A stretch of DNA of 64,000 nt from Larix kaempferi (taxonomy: Eukaryota; Streptophyta; Pinopsida; Pinales; Pinaceae), in the NCBI GenBank assembly GCA_027924585.1, contig BSBM01000001.1, positions 54,950,501-55,014,500 of the forward strand. Reading direction: 5' to 3'. The translations under genes and the position numbers were made by a program. Positions 48,582-56,653 of this stretch are shown here, piece by piece; within the stretch, counting starts at the first letter, position 1, and the number at the start of each line of letters is the position of its first letter. Under the pieces are notes generated by a model, which searched no databases, was not told the DNA's origin, and saw nothing but the letters and a program-made list of their open reading frames with translations.

Positions 48582-48770
48582 TTGCCTTCCACTTTTGGAA
48601 AGCTTTGTCCTCAAAGCTTGAGTATTTTCCTAATGTCGTCCTTCATTCAGATTCAGTGTCAGTATTAGAATCAGACATGATTTCTTGTGTAGAGACTTGC
48701 ACTTCCTTTCCATTGATGATTTTGCACTGTATTGTCTGATTGTTCCTACATTTATGGCCTAGGATCCAAT
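48582..48770 (-). mobile_element. 3'-end fragment of another minus-oriented member
   Basis: On the minus strand the fragment carries an ORF tail (STQEIMSDSNTDTESE, stop near 48643), the hairpin AAGCTTTG-AGGA-CAAAGCTT (48600-48619) and the tract GTGGAAGGCAA before LTR copy 2. It breaks off near 48770, where a plus-oriented C/T-rich leader begins. The tail differs from the other two ORFs, so a third ORF type is possible. Confidence 0.5.
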
Positions 48771-49373
48771 CATCCGCGCAGCCTCCCCACCTTCTCTCCA
48801 CTGTATCATCCAACCTCCCCCCCCAACATCCCCATCCTCCCGCTTGCACATTGCTCGCCCATCCTCGGCGCGTCCTCCTACAACCTTCCATTCCCCTCTG
48901 CCTTCCCTTCCATCCTCCTGCTCTGCGCCAACCACCACCTCTGCCTCTCTTCCGGCCATCGGCCATCGAAACCCTAATTTTTTTATTTTTTGAATTAAAT
49001 ATTAAACATTATAATAATATTATTATATTGTTTAAATATCTTAATTTGTGAAAAAAAACTACATATATAGTTTATGGAAGCATTGATAATATTATTATTA
49101 ATTAAATAATTAATAATTATTATTATCTGGAAAAAAAAAATCCAGTTGAAAAGAAGATTATTTATTATTGAAGAGTCAAAAGTAAAAAAATAAAAAAATA
49201 AAAATAAAAATAAAAATATTATTATTATTATTAAAATAATAATTACTTTAAAAAAAAAGAAAAAAAAAGAAAGAGATAAGAAGTATTGAAGAAGACAAAA
49301 TCGAGAAAAAGACAAAGAAGACAAAACGAAGAAAAAAGACAACAAGTGAAGATCTAGCAAAGACTATCCATCA
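48771..49373 (+). other. Leader of member B: short C/T-rich block then A/T-rich block
   Basis: About 200 bases C/T-rich (48775-48965), then GAAACCCTAATTTTTT (48967), then ~280 bases strongly A/T-rich with A runs, then the ORF. Same order as in members A and C. The 5' LTR and primer site of this copy are missing. Confidence 0.6.
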
Positions 49374-50564
49374 TTGGATAAGTCAAGTCAAAGAAAGACG
49401 ACCAAGTTTAAGAAAGACTCATCAAAGAATTCAAAGAAGATCATCCCACCGTTGAAGAAGTCAGAAACCATGGAAGCCGATTTGCGCGAAAAATTAGAAG
49501 CCACGTTAAAATGTTATCGAAAAGACAATGAAGAATTGCGCGACATAAATAACAGTTCAAAAATAAGAATTGAATTACAAGAAAGGTACAATGAAATAAA
49601 AATATCTGACCAGGAAAGGCGTATAGAAAAATTGTATACGCAAATTGATGAATTAAAAGCCGAAAATAAATTCAATCAGAGGTTAGGAAATCAAGATATA
49701 AAGAAGGAAATAAATAATTATGAAGCAGAAATAATACGCTTGAACAAAATCGTTAGCGACAAAGATGAAGAACTAATGCAGTTACGACATAAATTAGAAA
49801 TTCAAGAATCAGAGGTCGGTCAGTGTCGACAACAGATAAAAGTTCTTCAACAACAAAATGACGACTCTAAAAAGACACATAAGTCAGAGATCGCGAAGAG
49901 TAATAAAGCATTATCTAACAATGCTGAAGAAATTTTTAGACTAAGAAATCATAACAAGATACTAGTTACAAAAATTAAGAAGTTGAAAAATAGCCGAAAG
50001 ATAGAACAATCTATGGATGACATTGAAGGGAAACTTCTAGACAAGCAGGAAGAAAATAGTTGTATTAGAAGTCATAATGAAGATCTTAAGGAACAACTTA
50101 AGACATCTGAAGATGACAGAAAATCACAAGTCGAATTGATTAAGAAGTTTCGAAATGATAATAGGCAGTTAGAAAACAATTTGGAAAAGATACAGAACAA
50201 AAACTTAAATCCTCAAGAGACGAAAATACAACTTCCAACTCAGATCAATGCTCTAAAGGAGACATTCATAAACGAAAATGACATCGTGAAAGTTCCCTAT
50301 CGACACCCCAACCATAAAAACCGATATTTGAAAAAGTGGGAAATGTCGAAAGATAATGGTACTAATGTGATCAAATCTCCTGACGACACATCAGTAGGGA
50401 ATCCCATCAATCGACAACAAATCAATTTGGGATGGATTGATCCGTCAACATATCAGAAGTTATGTTTGACTCTTAGCAATTCGTATCGACATGTTTCGTC
50501 ATCTACAACACCACATAAAATGATGCAGAAACATTATAAGGCTTTGAGGACAAAGCCTTTCTAA
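49374..50564 (+). CDS. Intact coiled-coil ORF of member B (unknown function)
   Basis: The frame is open from 49374 (a TTG there), but the first ATG in good context is at 49470 (AAACCATGGAAG), giving 364 residues; 396 if all is read. Nearly the whole protein up to about residue 300 is predicted coiled coil: EADLREKLEATLKCYRKDNE, RIEKLYTQIDELKAEN, EIFRLRNHNKILVTKIKKLK, NDNRQLENNLEKIQ. A basic, non-coil tail follows (YRHPNHKNRYLKKWEMS, then WIDPSTYQKLCLTL). No zinc knuckle, protease or RT. The last codons overlap the AGGA-loop hairpin. It shares no obvious sequence with the ORF of members A and C although their LTRs match, so the ORFs were exchanged or captured separately. Being open over ~1.2 kb in decayed surroundings suggests recent selection or recent insertion. 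Confidence 0.7.
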   Translation: MDKSSQRKTTKFKKDSSKNSKKIIPPLKKSETMEADLREKLEATLKCYRKDNEELRDINNSSKIRIELQERYNEIKISDQERRIEKLYTQIDELKAENKFNQRLGNQDIKKEINNYEAEIIRLNKIVSDKDEELMQLRHKLEIQESEVGQCRQQIKVLQQQNDDSKKTHKSEIAKSNKALSNNAEEIFRLRNHNKILVTKIKKLKNSRKIEQSMDDIEGKLLDKQEENSCIRSHNEDLKEQLKTSEDDRKSQVELIKKFRNDNRQLENNLEKIQNKNLNPQETKIQLPTQINALKETFINENDIVKVPYRHPNHKNRYLKKWEMSKDNGTNVIKSPDDTSVGNPINRQQINLGWIDPSTYQKLCLTLSNSYRHVSSSTTPHKMMQKHYKALRTKPF

Positions 50565-50575
50565 GAGAGTGGCAA
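50538..50575 (+). other. AGGA-loop hairpin and polypurine tract of member B
   Basis: AAGGCTTTG-AGGA-CAAAGCCTT (50538-50559) has a 9-bp stem, with a compensated G/C pair absent from A and C. TCTAAGAGAGTGGCAA follows directly before the LTR. Confidence 0.8.
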
Positions 50576-50808
50576 TGCTATGAACATAAAATAAGATAAT
50601 AATTAAATAAATTATAATTAGGTTAACTAAAGTTAGGTTATGAAATGAGGCATCTCCTCAACATCAAATGCCCAAGCCATATTTAAGGCAGGGCCATCAT
50701 TGTAACGTATCATCTTTTATCCTATCATCTAATATATTATTCTTACTTATTATCCAATATGAGAGTCAGATTCGACTATTAACTTAGTGAACGGATACGT
50801 TCACTGAT
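50576..50808 (+). repeat. LTR copy 3 (3' LTR of member B)
   Basis: Starts TGCTATGAACATAAAATAAG; more diverged from the other copies in its centre (it lacks the AAGCGAAAGGGTGTAACCC block) but keeps the end palindrome GTGAACGGATACGTTCAC (50787-50804). It is followed by a primer site, so it also fronts another interior. Confidence 0.8.
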
Positions 50809-50810
50809 TT

Positions 50811-50822
50811 TGGTATCAGAGC
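50811..50822 (+). other. Initiator Met-tRNA primer-binding site
   Basis: Exact TGGTATCAGAGC two bases after LTR copy 3. Confidence 0.9.
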
Positions 50823-51197
50823 TCGGATTTGTCTCTTTTGACCTGAGCTCGGATTCGACTCCTACACTCTGAACTCGGACTCGGCTCATCAATTCCTACT
50901 TAAGCTCGGACCCAACTCATCAATTCATGATTTCTTCGCTCCTTTGCTCTCCACTTCTCCCTCAAACTCCATCCTTCCGCTGCCCCATCCACTCCACCAC
51001 TGCACTCTCCACGCGTTCCCCATCTTCTACTCCGCTCCTACCCGCACATAGCTCCACCATCTCCATCTCTCCATCTCTACCAAGATGAGCAGCAGAATGT
51101 GAGAAGGGTGGTGGAAGAAGCCGAATCCAAGCTTTGAGGGGAGGAGGGGAGGAGCGAAAGCTCTGATACCAAATGCAACAACCGTATCTGGTTGGAA
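50823..51197. other. Head-to-head junction of two leaders
   Basis: 50823-~51085 is a plus-oriented leader: GAGCTCGGATTCGACTC-type repeats, then C/T-rich. From ~51090 the composition flips to G/A-rich and ends in an inverted primer site (GCTCTGATACCA, 51160-51171) and an inverted LTR end variant (TGCAACAACCGTATCTGG, 51174). Two element 5' ends therefore face each other with only a few hundred bases between. Confidence 0.6.
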
Positions 51198-51416
51198 TGT
51201 TAAATAATAATATTTAGTTAATATTATTATTTATATATTAAATAGATTATTAGGTTAATAAGCGAAAGGGTGTAACCCTTCGCTATTCTTTCTCAAGCCC
51301 TATAAAGGCGAGCTTATTGTAACTTTATCATCATCTATCAATATATTATTATCTTTTATCTCAAATATGGAAGGCGAATTCGCTTCTTAACTTAGTGAAT
51401 GGATACGTTCACTGCA
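51198..51416 (+). repeat. LTR copy 4 (5' LTR of member C)
   Basis: Starts TGTTAAATAATAATATTTAG and ends CGTTCACTGCA. Palindrome at 51395-51412. Nearly identical to copy 5 over the central 180 bases. Confidence 0.85.
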
Positions 51417-51418
51417 TT

Positions 51419-51430
51419 TGGTATCAGAGC
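51419..51430 (+). other. Initiator Met-tRNA primer-binding site of member C
   Basis: Exact TGGTATCAGAGC two bases after the LTR. Confidence 0.9.
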
Positions 51431-52496
51431 TAAGTTTCGGCTCCTTCAACGTGAGCTCAGATTCAGCTCCTCCTACTATCGAGCTCGGTTTTGGCTCACA
51501 TATCCTCACTCTCTCCTCGGATTCGGCTCTTCATTCTCATCACTCTCCATAACCATCGTTGCTACACCGTCTTCTCCTCGTCTCCCTCATTTCCCTTGTC
51601 CCCCGCTACTCCTCACTCCCTGTTGCATCGCCTCTACTCCACGTGAGCCCTCCAGTGCCATCCTCTCCTACACGCTCCTCCAGCGCCACCCTCTCCACCT
51701 CGCACGCTGCCTCCTCCTCCCATCTTAGCTACCATCTCCCCCACTATTCACCTCCCCGTTTCTCATCCTCTAGCGCCACTTCCATCCACCCTCCCCGATT
51801 CTGGCATTCCCATCCTCCTCGCAGCTTCCCTCCCACAGCCTGCGATTACCTCCACGCTCACACACCTCCCTGCTAGACATTCCCCCCCATTCCTCCTCTT
51901 CCCTCCGCCCATTCATGCGTTTGCATCCCCCATGCCCCTCCACTTCCCCTCTGTTCGCCAGCTCCTGCATCCATCACACTCGACCCTCCTTCCTCTGCCG
52001 CCAGCTCCTGCGTCCACCACTCCCCACAGCTCGCCCTCCCAACCACCCCTCTTCTGCGTCCAAATTCCCACCAACCTCTCTTCCCGTTCTCCTGCGATCA
52101 CGCTTCACCCCACCTCACATGCCCTATCACCATACTTGCCACACTCCTCCCTTTTTGCCACACCCTCTGCTGCAACCGTTGTTCTCTCTCCCCACCATCT
52201 TCCCTCTGCGTTTCCATTCCCATGTATGCCCTACAAAAAAAAAATAAAAAATTAATAAAACAAATATTATTATAATAATATAATATTATTACATAATATT
52301 TTAATTTTATTAAAATTTTCCACTCTATAATAATATTTAATTATAATATTTATTATTTTATTATAGTGATTATTATTGCTATAATAATTATTATTAAGTC
52401 ACCATTTTTCCAAGACCTTTTAATTGTTTCTCACTATTACATAAGCCAAAATTGGGCCCAAATATTCACCTCCCCACACCAGATCAATAACCAACC
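51431..52496 (+). other. Leader of member C: C/T-rich block then A/T-rich block
   Basis: GAGCTC…TTTGGCTC sub-repeats (51431-51530), then about 700 bases of C/T-rich low-complexity sequence to ~52225, then an A/T-rich block (52231-52400), then the ORF. Ser/Pro-rich frames here occur in several phases and are by-products of composition. Confidence 0.65.
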
Positions 52497-53486
52497 ATGG
52501 CGGAACTAAAAGAACAAATCGAAAAAATGGAGAAGGACATCAAATCCCTTGTTGCCAACCAAGAAAAATTCAAAGAAGAAACGAAAAATAACAAGGCACT
52601 TAAGAAAGGAATTAAAGAAGATGTTGTTATAGTACTAGGAAGAAAACTTGATGACAAAGTAGACATCATGCACGAGAAACAAAAAGAGTTAGATAACAAG
52701 ATGTGTGCGATGACAATGAACATAAGAACCATGGAACAGAACTTGAGCATGATGACACAGACCCAGAATACCATAATGGAAATGTTACAAAAACTAAGGT
52801 CTAATACAAACTATATCAGTAACTCAGATATGTTGGACCACTATGTCAACAAAAATGAGAGTAACAAAATTGATCAAGACATTAAACAAGACAAGGAAAC
52901 TAAATATCGTAGGGATGACCAAAATACCAATAATATTTTTGATAAAGATGAGCTCAACCAAGATCATAATGAGATTCAAGCCAGTATCATTGACAATAAG
53001 AACGATCCATATAATGACAAAAGATGGATCCTACAATATGCAAAGGAATCCAAGTCAAAGGAATCAGATATCGTAGATTCATCTTCTACCTTAACTCTTC
53101 TACCACCCTGGAGAAACCTAAATGCAACACTATCAGGTGACTTTGAGTGTGAGAATCCTCACAAAATGCCACTTCTCGAGATAACTTGTAAGGATAATAA
53201 AATGAAAAAATTACGTGATGACATCCTAAATATCGTAGGACAAGCGACTTCTAAAACAAGGCTTGATATGGTCAGTCACAAAAATACTCCTCATATTCAT
53301 GTACAAGGAAAATGGGATAGCAATAATAAACATAATGGAGTACAAATTCAAGTTACAAATGAAAGGAAGATGACAAACTATTGCGTAAATACCAAGCATA
53401 TACCTAATACCAGCTCTAAAAAAGACATAAAGGAAGTAATGACATTGTTTCAACACAAAACGAGAATGAAAAGACATCAACAATAA
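52497..53486 (+). CDS. Intact 329-residue coiled-coil ORF of member C (unknown function)
   Basis: ATG 52497 in good context (AACCATGGCG), one open frame to a TAA before the hairpin. Residues 1-105: Lys/Glu-rich coiled coil (MAELKEQIEKMEKDIKSLVA, LDDKVDIMHEKQKELDNKMC, NTIMEMLQKLRSNTN). Residues ~110-170: Asn/Asp/Lys-rich linker. Residues ~170-250: more ordered, with WILQYAKESKSKESD and TLLPPWRNLNATLSGDF. C-terminal part: HIHVQGKWDSNNKHNG and a basic end (FQHKTRMKRHQQ). No zinc knuckle or catalytic motif. The same protein, one frameshift apart, is in member A, and most differences between the copies keep the protein readable. A role as Gag-like or RNA-binding structural protein for trans-mobilised RNA is inference. 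Confidence 0.75.
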   Translation: MAELKEQIEKMEKDIKSLVANQEKFKEETKNNKALKKGIKEDVVIVLGRKLDDKVDIMHEKQKELDNKMCAMTMNIRTMEQNLSMMTQTQNTIMEMLQKLRSNTNYISNSDMLDHYVNKNESNKIDQDIKQDKETKYRRDDQNTNNIFDKDELNQDHNEIQASIIDNKNDPYNDKRWILQYAKESKSKESDIVDSSSTLTLLPPWRNLNATLSGDFECENPHKMPLLEITCKDNKMKKLRDDILNIVGQATSKTRLDMVSHKNTPHIHVQGKWDSNNKHNGVQIQVTNERKMTNYCVNTKHIPNTSSKKDIKEVMTLFQHKTRMKRHQQ

Positions 53487-53489
53487 TCT

Positions 53490-53526
53490 AAGCTTTGAGG
53501 ACAAAGCTTTCCTAAGGGGAAGGCAA
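53490..53526 (+). other. AGGA-loop hairpin and polypurine tract of member C
   Basis: AAGCTTTGAGGACAAAGCTT (53490-53509), then CCTAAGGGGAAGGCAA directly before the LTR. Confidence 0.85.
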
Positions 53527-53725
53527 TGCTATGAATATTTAATTAATATTATTATTTATATATTAAATAGATTATTACGTTAATAAGCGAAAGGGTGTAA
53601 CCCTTTGCTATTCTTTCTCAAGCCCTATAAAGGCGAGCTTATTGTAACTTTATCATCATCTATCAATATATTATTATCTTTTATCTCAAATATGGAAGGC
53701 GGATTTGCTTCTTAACTTAGTGAAC
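53527..53725 (+). repeat. LTR copy 5 (3' LTR of member C, truncated)
   Basis: Starts TGCTATGAATATTTAATTAA. Breaks off at AACTTAGTGAAC, losing the second half of the end palindrome and the terminal CA. Confidence 0.85.
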
Positions 53726-53844
53726 ACCCTCCCTCCACCACGCCCACGCCCAGCTCCTCCTTCCTCCCCATCTCCCTGCATACTTTCCCCACTAGCTTCA
53801 TGCCCACGCCCACGTCCACCAGTTCCCCTGCTGCAACTCCTGAA
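53726..53844 (+). other. C/T-rich leader fragment
   Basis: CCACGCCCACGCCCAGCTCC-type sequence like the leaders above, joined to broken LTRs on both sides. Confidence 0.5.
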
Positions 53845-53913
53845 CCCTTTCGCTTATTAACCTAATAATCTATTTAATATATAAATAATAATATTAATTA
53901 AATATTCATAGCA
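53845..53913 (-). repeat. LTR copy 6 (fragment, right outer edge of the composite)
   Basis: Minus-oriented LTR start (TGCTATGAATATTTAATTAA from 53913 leftward to the AAGCGAAAGGGT block). Directly followed by ATAAG, the duplicate of 45468-45472. Confidence 0.8.
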
Positions 53914-53918
53914 ATAAG

Positions 53919-54986
53919 CCAATTATCTTCTCTTACCTGTTAAATCCAGTCATTGAATGCTTATGTGAGGTTGGTGGAAAAATTCTCTTCATGTAGTTAT
54001 CGAAGCATGGGGGTTGTGACAGTTATGTCAGGAGTCAGCAGCCAGCGGTCATATTTCTTCTATGGTCAGAATCTATGTCAGTTGTCTTTTCACCCTTACC
54101 TCATATATTTGGATTCAACACTCTTTTGACCATTCTCTCATGCATGTTCCTACACTACATATAGTTTTCCATTGTTGTTCATGACCATTACCAGACTGTG
54201 TTTAACCCAAAAATTCGAATTGGGAGATGGAGCTTCATTTTTTGGAAGGGAAAATAGATGGTCGTAGGTGAGCATGGAGGTTGGGAAATATAGGAACCTA
54301 TACCCATTGATTTCTTCTACTTTTGGATTCTTGAGAAGCCATAGATTAATGTTGAAGGAGGTTCATCATTAGCATACAATAGGTTGGACTCTTATTCTAC
54401 AAACTGGTAAGCACTATAAGGGTTGGATTTCTTGATGGAACTATGGATCAATGAAGGGAAATGCCTTCCTTGTGTTGTGTGGGGTAGTTAGAAGGAGTGT
54501 CATTGTTGTGATGGCTTTGTGAGACCCCTATAGAGCTCTAGTTGAGATTTTGGTTAAGCATAGAGAGCAGAATGGGTTGTGGGATGAGAGATTAAAGCTT
54601 GTAGGTGTTTCCTTCGTCTTGGTAGCCTCATAGCCTAGCTTGGGGGTGGCCTCTAAATAGAACGAGTATATGTTGGACAGAGTGCCTATGGCTAGGTGGA
54701 AAATTGCTCTTACATAGCTAGTTGCTTGGATCTTCTTTGTTTAAAGATAAGTATTCTTATCTATTTGACGTGTCGTGATTTTATTTGTATCCATGTGATA
54801 ATTACGCTTTCAAATTGCATGTTGTTTGTGTGGATTTATTTTATTTCACTGTGTGTTTTATTATCAAGTCTACACATGCATTTTAGCTGTGTAAATTCAT
54901 AATTATGGCTATGGGATGAAATTCTGAGGCCCCAATTTAGTGAATGTATGTTGCTGCTAGCCAGATTAATGGATGGGTATGTTACA
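53919..54986 (+). repeat. 5' LTR of the Gypsy element, second part
   Basis: Continues from 45472 after the composite; ends GGGTATGTTACA before the primer site. A short frame at 54696-54902 has no support as a gene. Confidence 0.6.
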
Positions 54987-54989
54987 GAG

Positions 54990-55000
54990 TGGTATCAGAT
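54990..55000 (+). other. Met-tRNA primer-binding site of the Gypsy element
   Basis: TGGTATCAGAT three bases after the LTR end, matching the first ten bases of the standard site. Confidence 0.75.
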
Positions 55001-55291
55001 ATTCTAGATTCAATTTTAGAGTTATAGGTGCTGTGAATGCATTGTTACAGGAAAGAATATGAGTTTCATAGGAATACTCCTGTAAATGTCGAGTTCTGCT
55101 AAAAGACAGATAAGGACCTAGTAGTAATTCTGATTCAGATCTAAAATTTTAAAATTTTGGGGAAATTTTTATGTGGACCCCACCCATGCCACATGGATGG
55201 GTGACGTGGAAGATCCACATGATCCAAAGAGCATGATGTGGATCAGCCACATCAGACTCGTGTGCAGAATTTTTCCCACGATGAAGTGCGC

Positions 55292-55516
55292 GGAGGATGA
55301 AGATTTGACCATCAGGTGCTAGGGTGGATCAACGGTTGTAGTTGATCGTGCATAAGAAAATTGTGCGGTGGTTATCAGTGGGTGGATGAAGATATGACCA
55401 TTGGATGGAGTGGAAGATCAATGGTCGGGGATCACCACAACTTAGGAACCTGTAGAGTCATTAGTGATAGGAGGATGAAGATATGACTATCAGATCTTAT
55501 GGAGGATCAACAGCCT
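55292..55516 (+). repeat. Three 89-bp tandem units in the Gypsy leader
   Basis: GGAGGATGAAGATTTGACCA at 55292, a GGTGGATGAAGATATGACCA variant at 55381 and GGAGGATGAAGATATGACTA at 55470, each followed by a GGATCAACGG-like word. The third unit is partial. The rest of 55001-56653 is leader without coding signal. Confidence 0.75.
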
Positions 55517-56653
55517 AGACCCATTGCGTGCAGATAAAGTACACGATGGATAAAACAGGATGAGGGACGTGTTGCTCCCAAAACCACTTGGGGTGTATGT
55601 CACCTTTTGATTGACCGTGCCTCCCCAAGAGTTGTTTTCCAAAACTGCTTCATGGGGGCACGTTACCACTTGTGGTAAAGGGGAAAACTGTCGATGCACT
55701 CCTGCTCAAGGTTGGATGGTATGGCAGCATGGTGGCTTGGTGGTGGGCGGAAGGTGACATGGTCACGTCATAGGGTGACAGGTAGACATGTATTGCACAT
55801 CGACACGGACATTTAAGCCCACGTCAACACCCTTTCCACATCAATAGAAAATAATATTTTCTTATGCGCCAGATTGCACGAAATTAAACTATTTACAAAC
55901 AAAAAAAACCTACAAGTGTGAAATCCCCCTTGACTCCCATTTTCTTTTATTTTAATCAACAAAGTTGGATCTAAATTTTAACAGTGATCATTAGAGAAGC
56001 ATAAATTTGGTCATATTTTGGATTGTGATGGTGTGTTACAAGACTGGAAATTTTTTTTCTGAGTTTGGAAGAAGTGGAAAAACATAAAAGTAGAAAATTC
56101 TAGAATTTCATAACAGGTGAGTAGAACATCCTATGAAGAAACTGAGAATTGTTGAGTATTCCTAGTCACCTCTATTATCTAATCCAATAATTAATTTATC
56201 ATGTTTATCCATAGGTTATCCTTTGCAGGTGTCAGAAGTTGTCCTTTTGGGTTAAATGAACCTACAGGAAAAGTATAGAACTTGGGAAAATTTGACAATT
56301 TTTTAGGACTGTAACTTTAAGCTTAGAATTCATAATTGAGCATGATTATAGTCATTAGAAAGTTTGTCCAATGGGGAACAATTTTATAGAGTCAAATTCT
56401 AACATAGTGATTCAAATGTTTCTATAATTTGACCATAAACGTGCATGTAGCCATAATTTGACAAAAATTGTCAACGTGTGTATTTTCTAGAATACATGAA
56501 AATTGATTTTTAGTTTTTAATAAATCTAACAATTTTTTTTATATCAACACTTTTGCATATTCAAAACCATATCAGTGATTGTTAAAGGGTCAATAGTGAG
56601 TTTAGTATATTTGAGAAACCTCTGATTTTGGTTGGGCCAAAAAGGTCATCATC

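Larger units (their letters stand above)
45473..53913. mobile_element. Composite of small coiled-coil LTR elements inside one TSD pair
   Basis: ATAAG at 45468-45472 and 53914-53918 directly flanks LTR edges (TGTAGTGAACG on the left, TTCATAGCA on the right), as for one minus-oriented LTR element. Inside are five further or partial LTR copies in both orientations: 45473-45708 (-), 48367-48581 (-), 50576-50808 (+), 51198-51416 (+), 53527-53725 (+), 53845-53913 (-, fragment). Inner LTRs are not flanked by duplications of their own; instead several have primer-site or polypurine sequence on both sides, so they are shared between neighbours. This points to recombination, template switching or self-integration of element DNA rather than simple nesting. 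No member encodes RT or integrase. Confidence 0.75.

Noticed and set aside
48643-48966. Minus-strand 107-residue frame with a GHKC word like part of a Gag zinc knuckle.
   Set aside because: It crosses a junction between an ORF tail and an inverted C/T-rich leader; the remaining knuckle Cys are absent.
50811-50822. TGGTATCAGAGC words as possible tRNA gene ends.
   Set aside because: They complement the 3' end of initiator Met-tRNA beside LTRs, with no tRNA body; they are primer-binding sites.
51399-52255. Plus-strand Ser/Pro-rich frames of about 105-110 residues.
   Set aside because: Same compositional effect in the C/T-rich leader of member C; frames overlap one another and have no consistent start.
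54696-54902. 68-residue hydrophobic plus-strand frame.
   Set aside because: Inside the Gypsy LTR, T-rich, without start context or domain.
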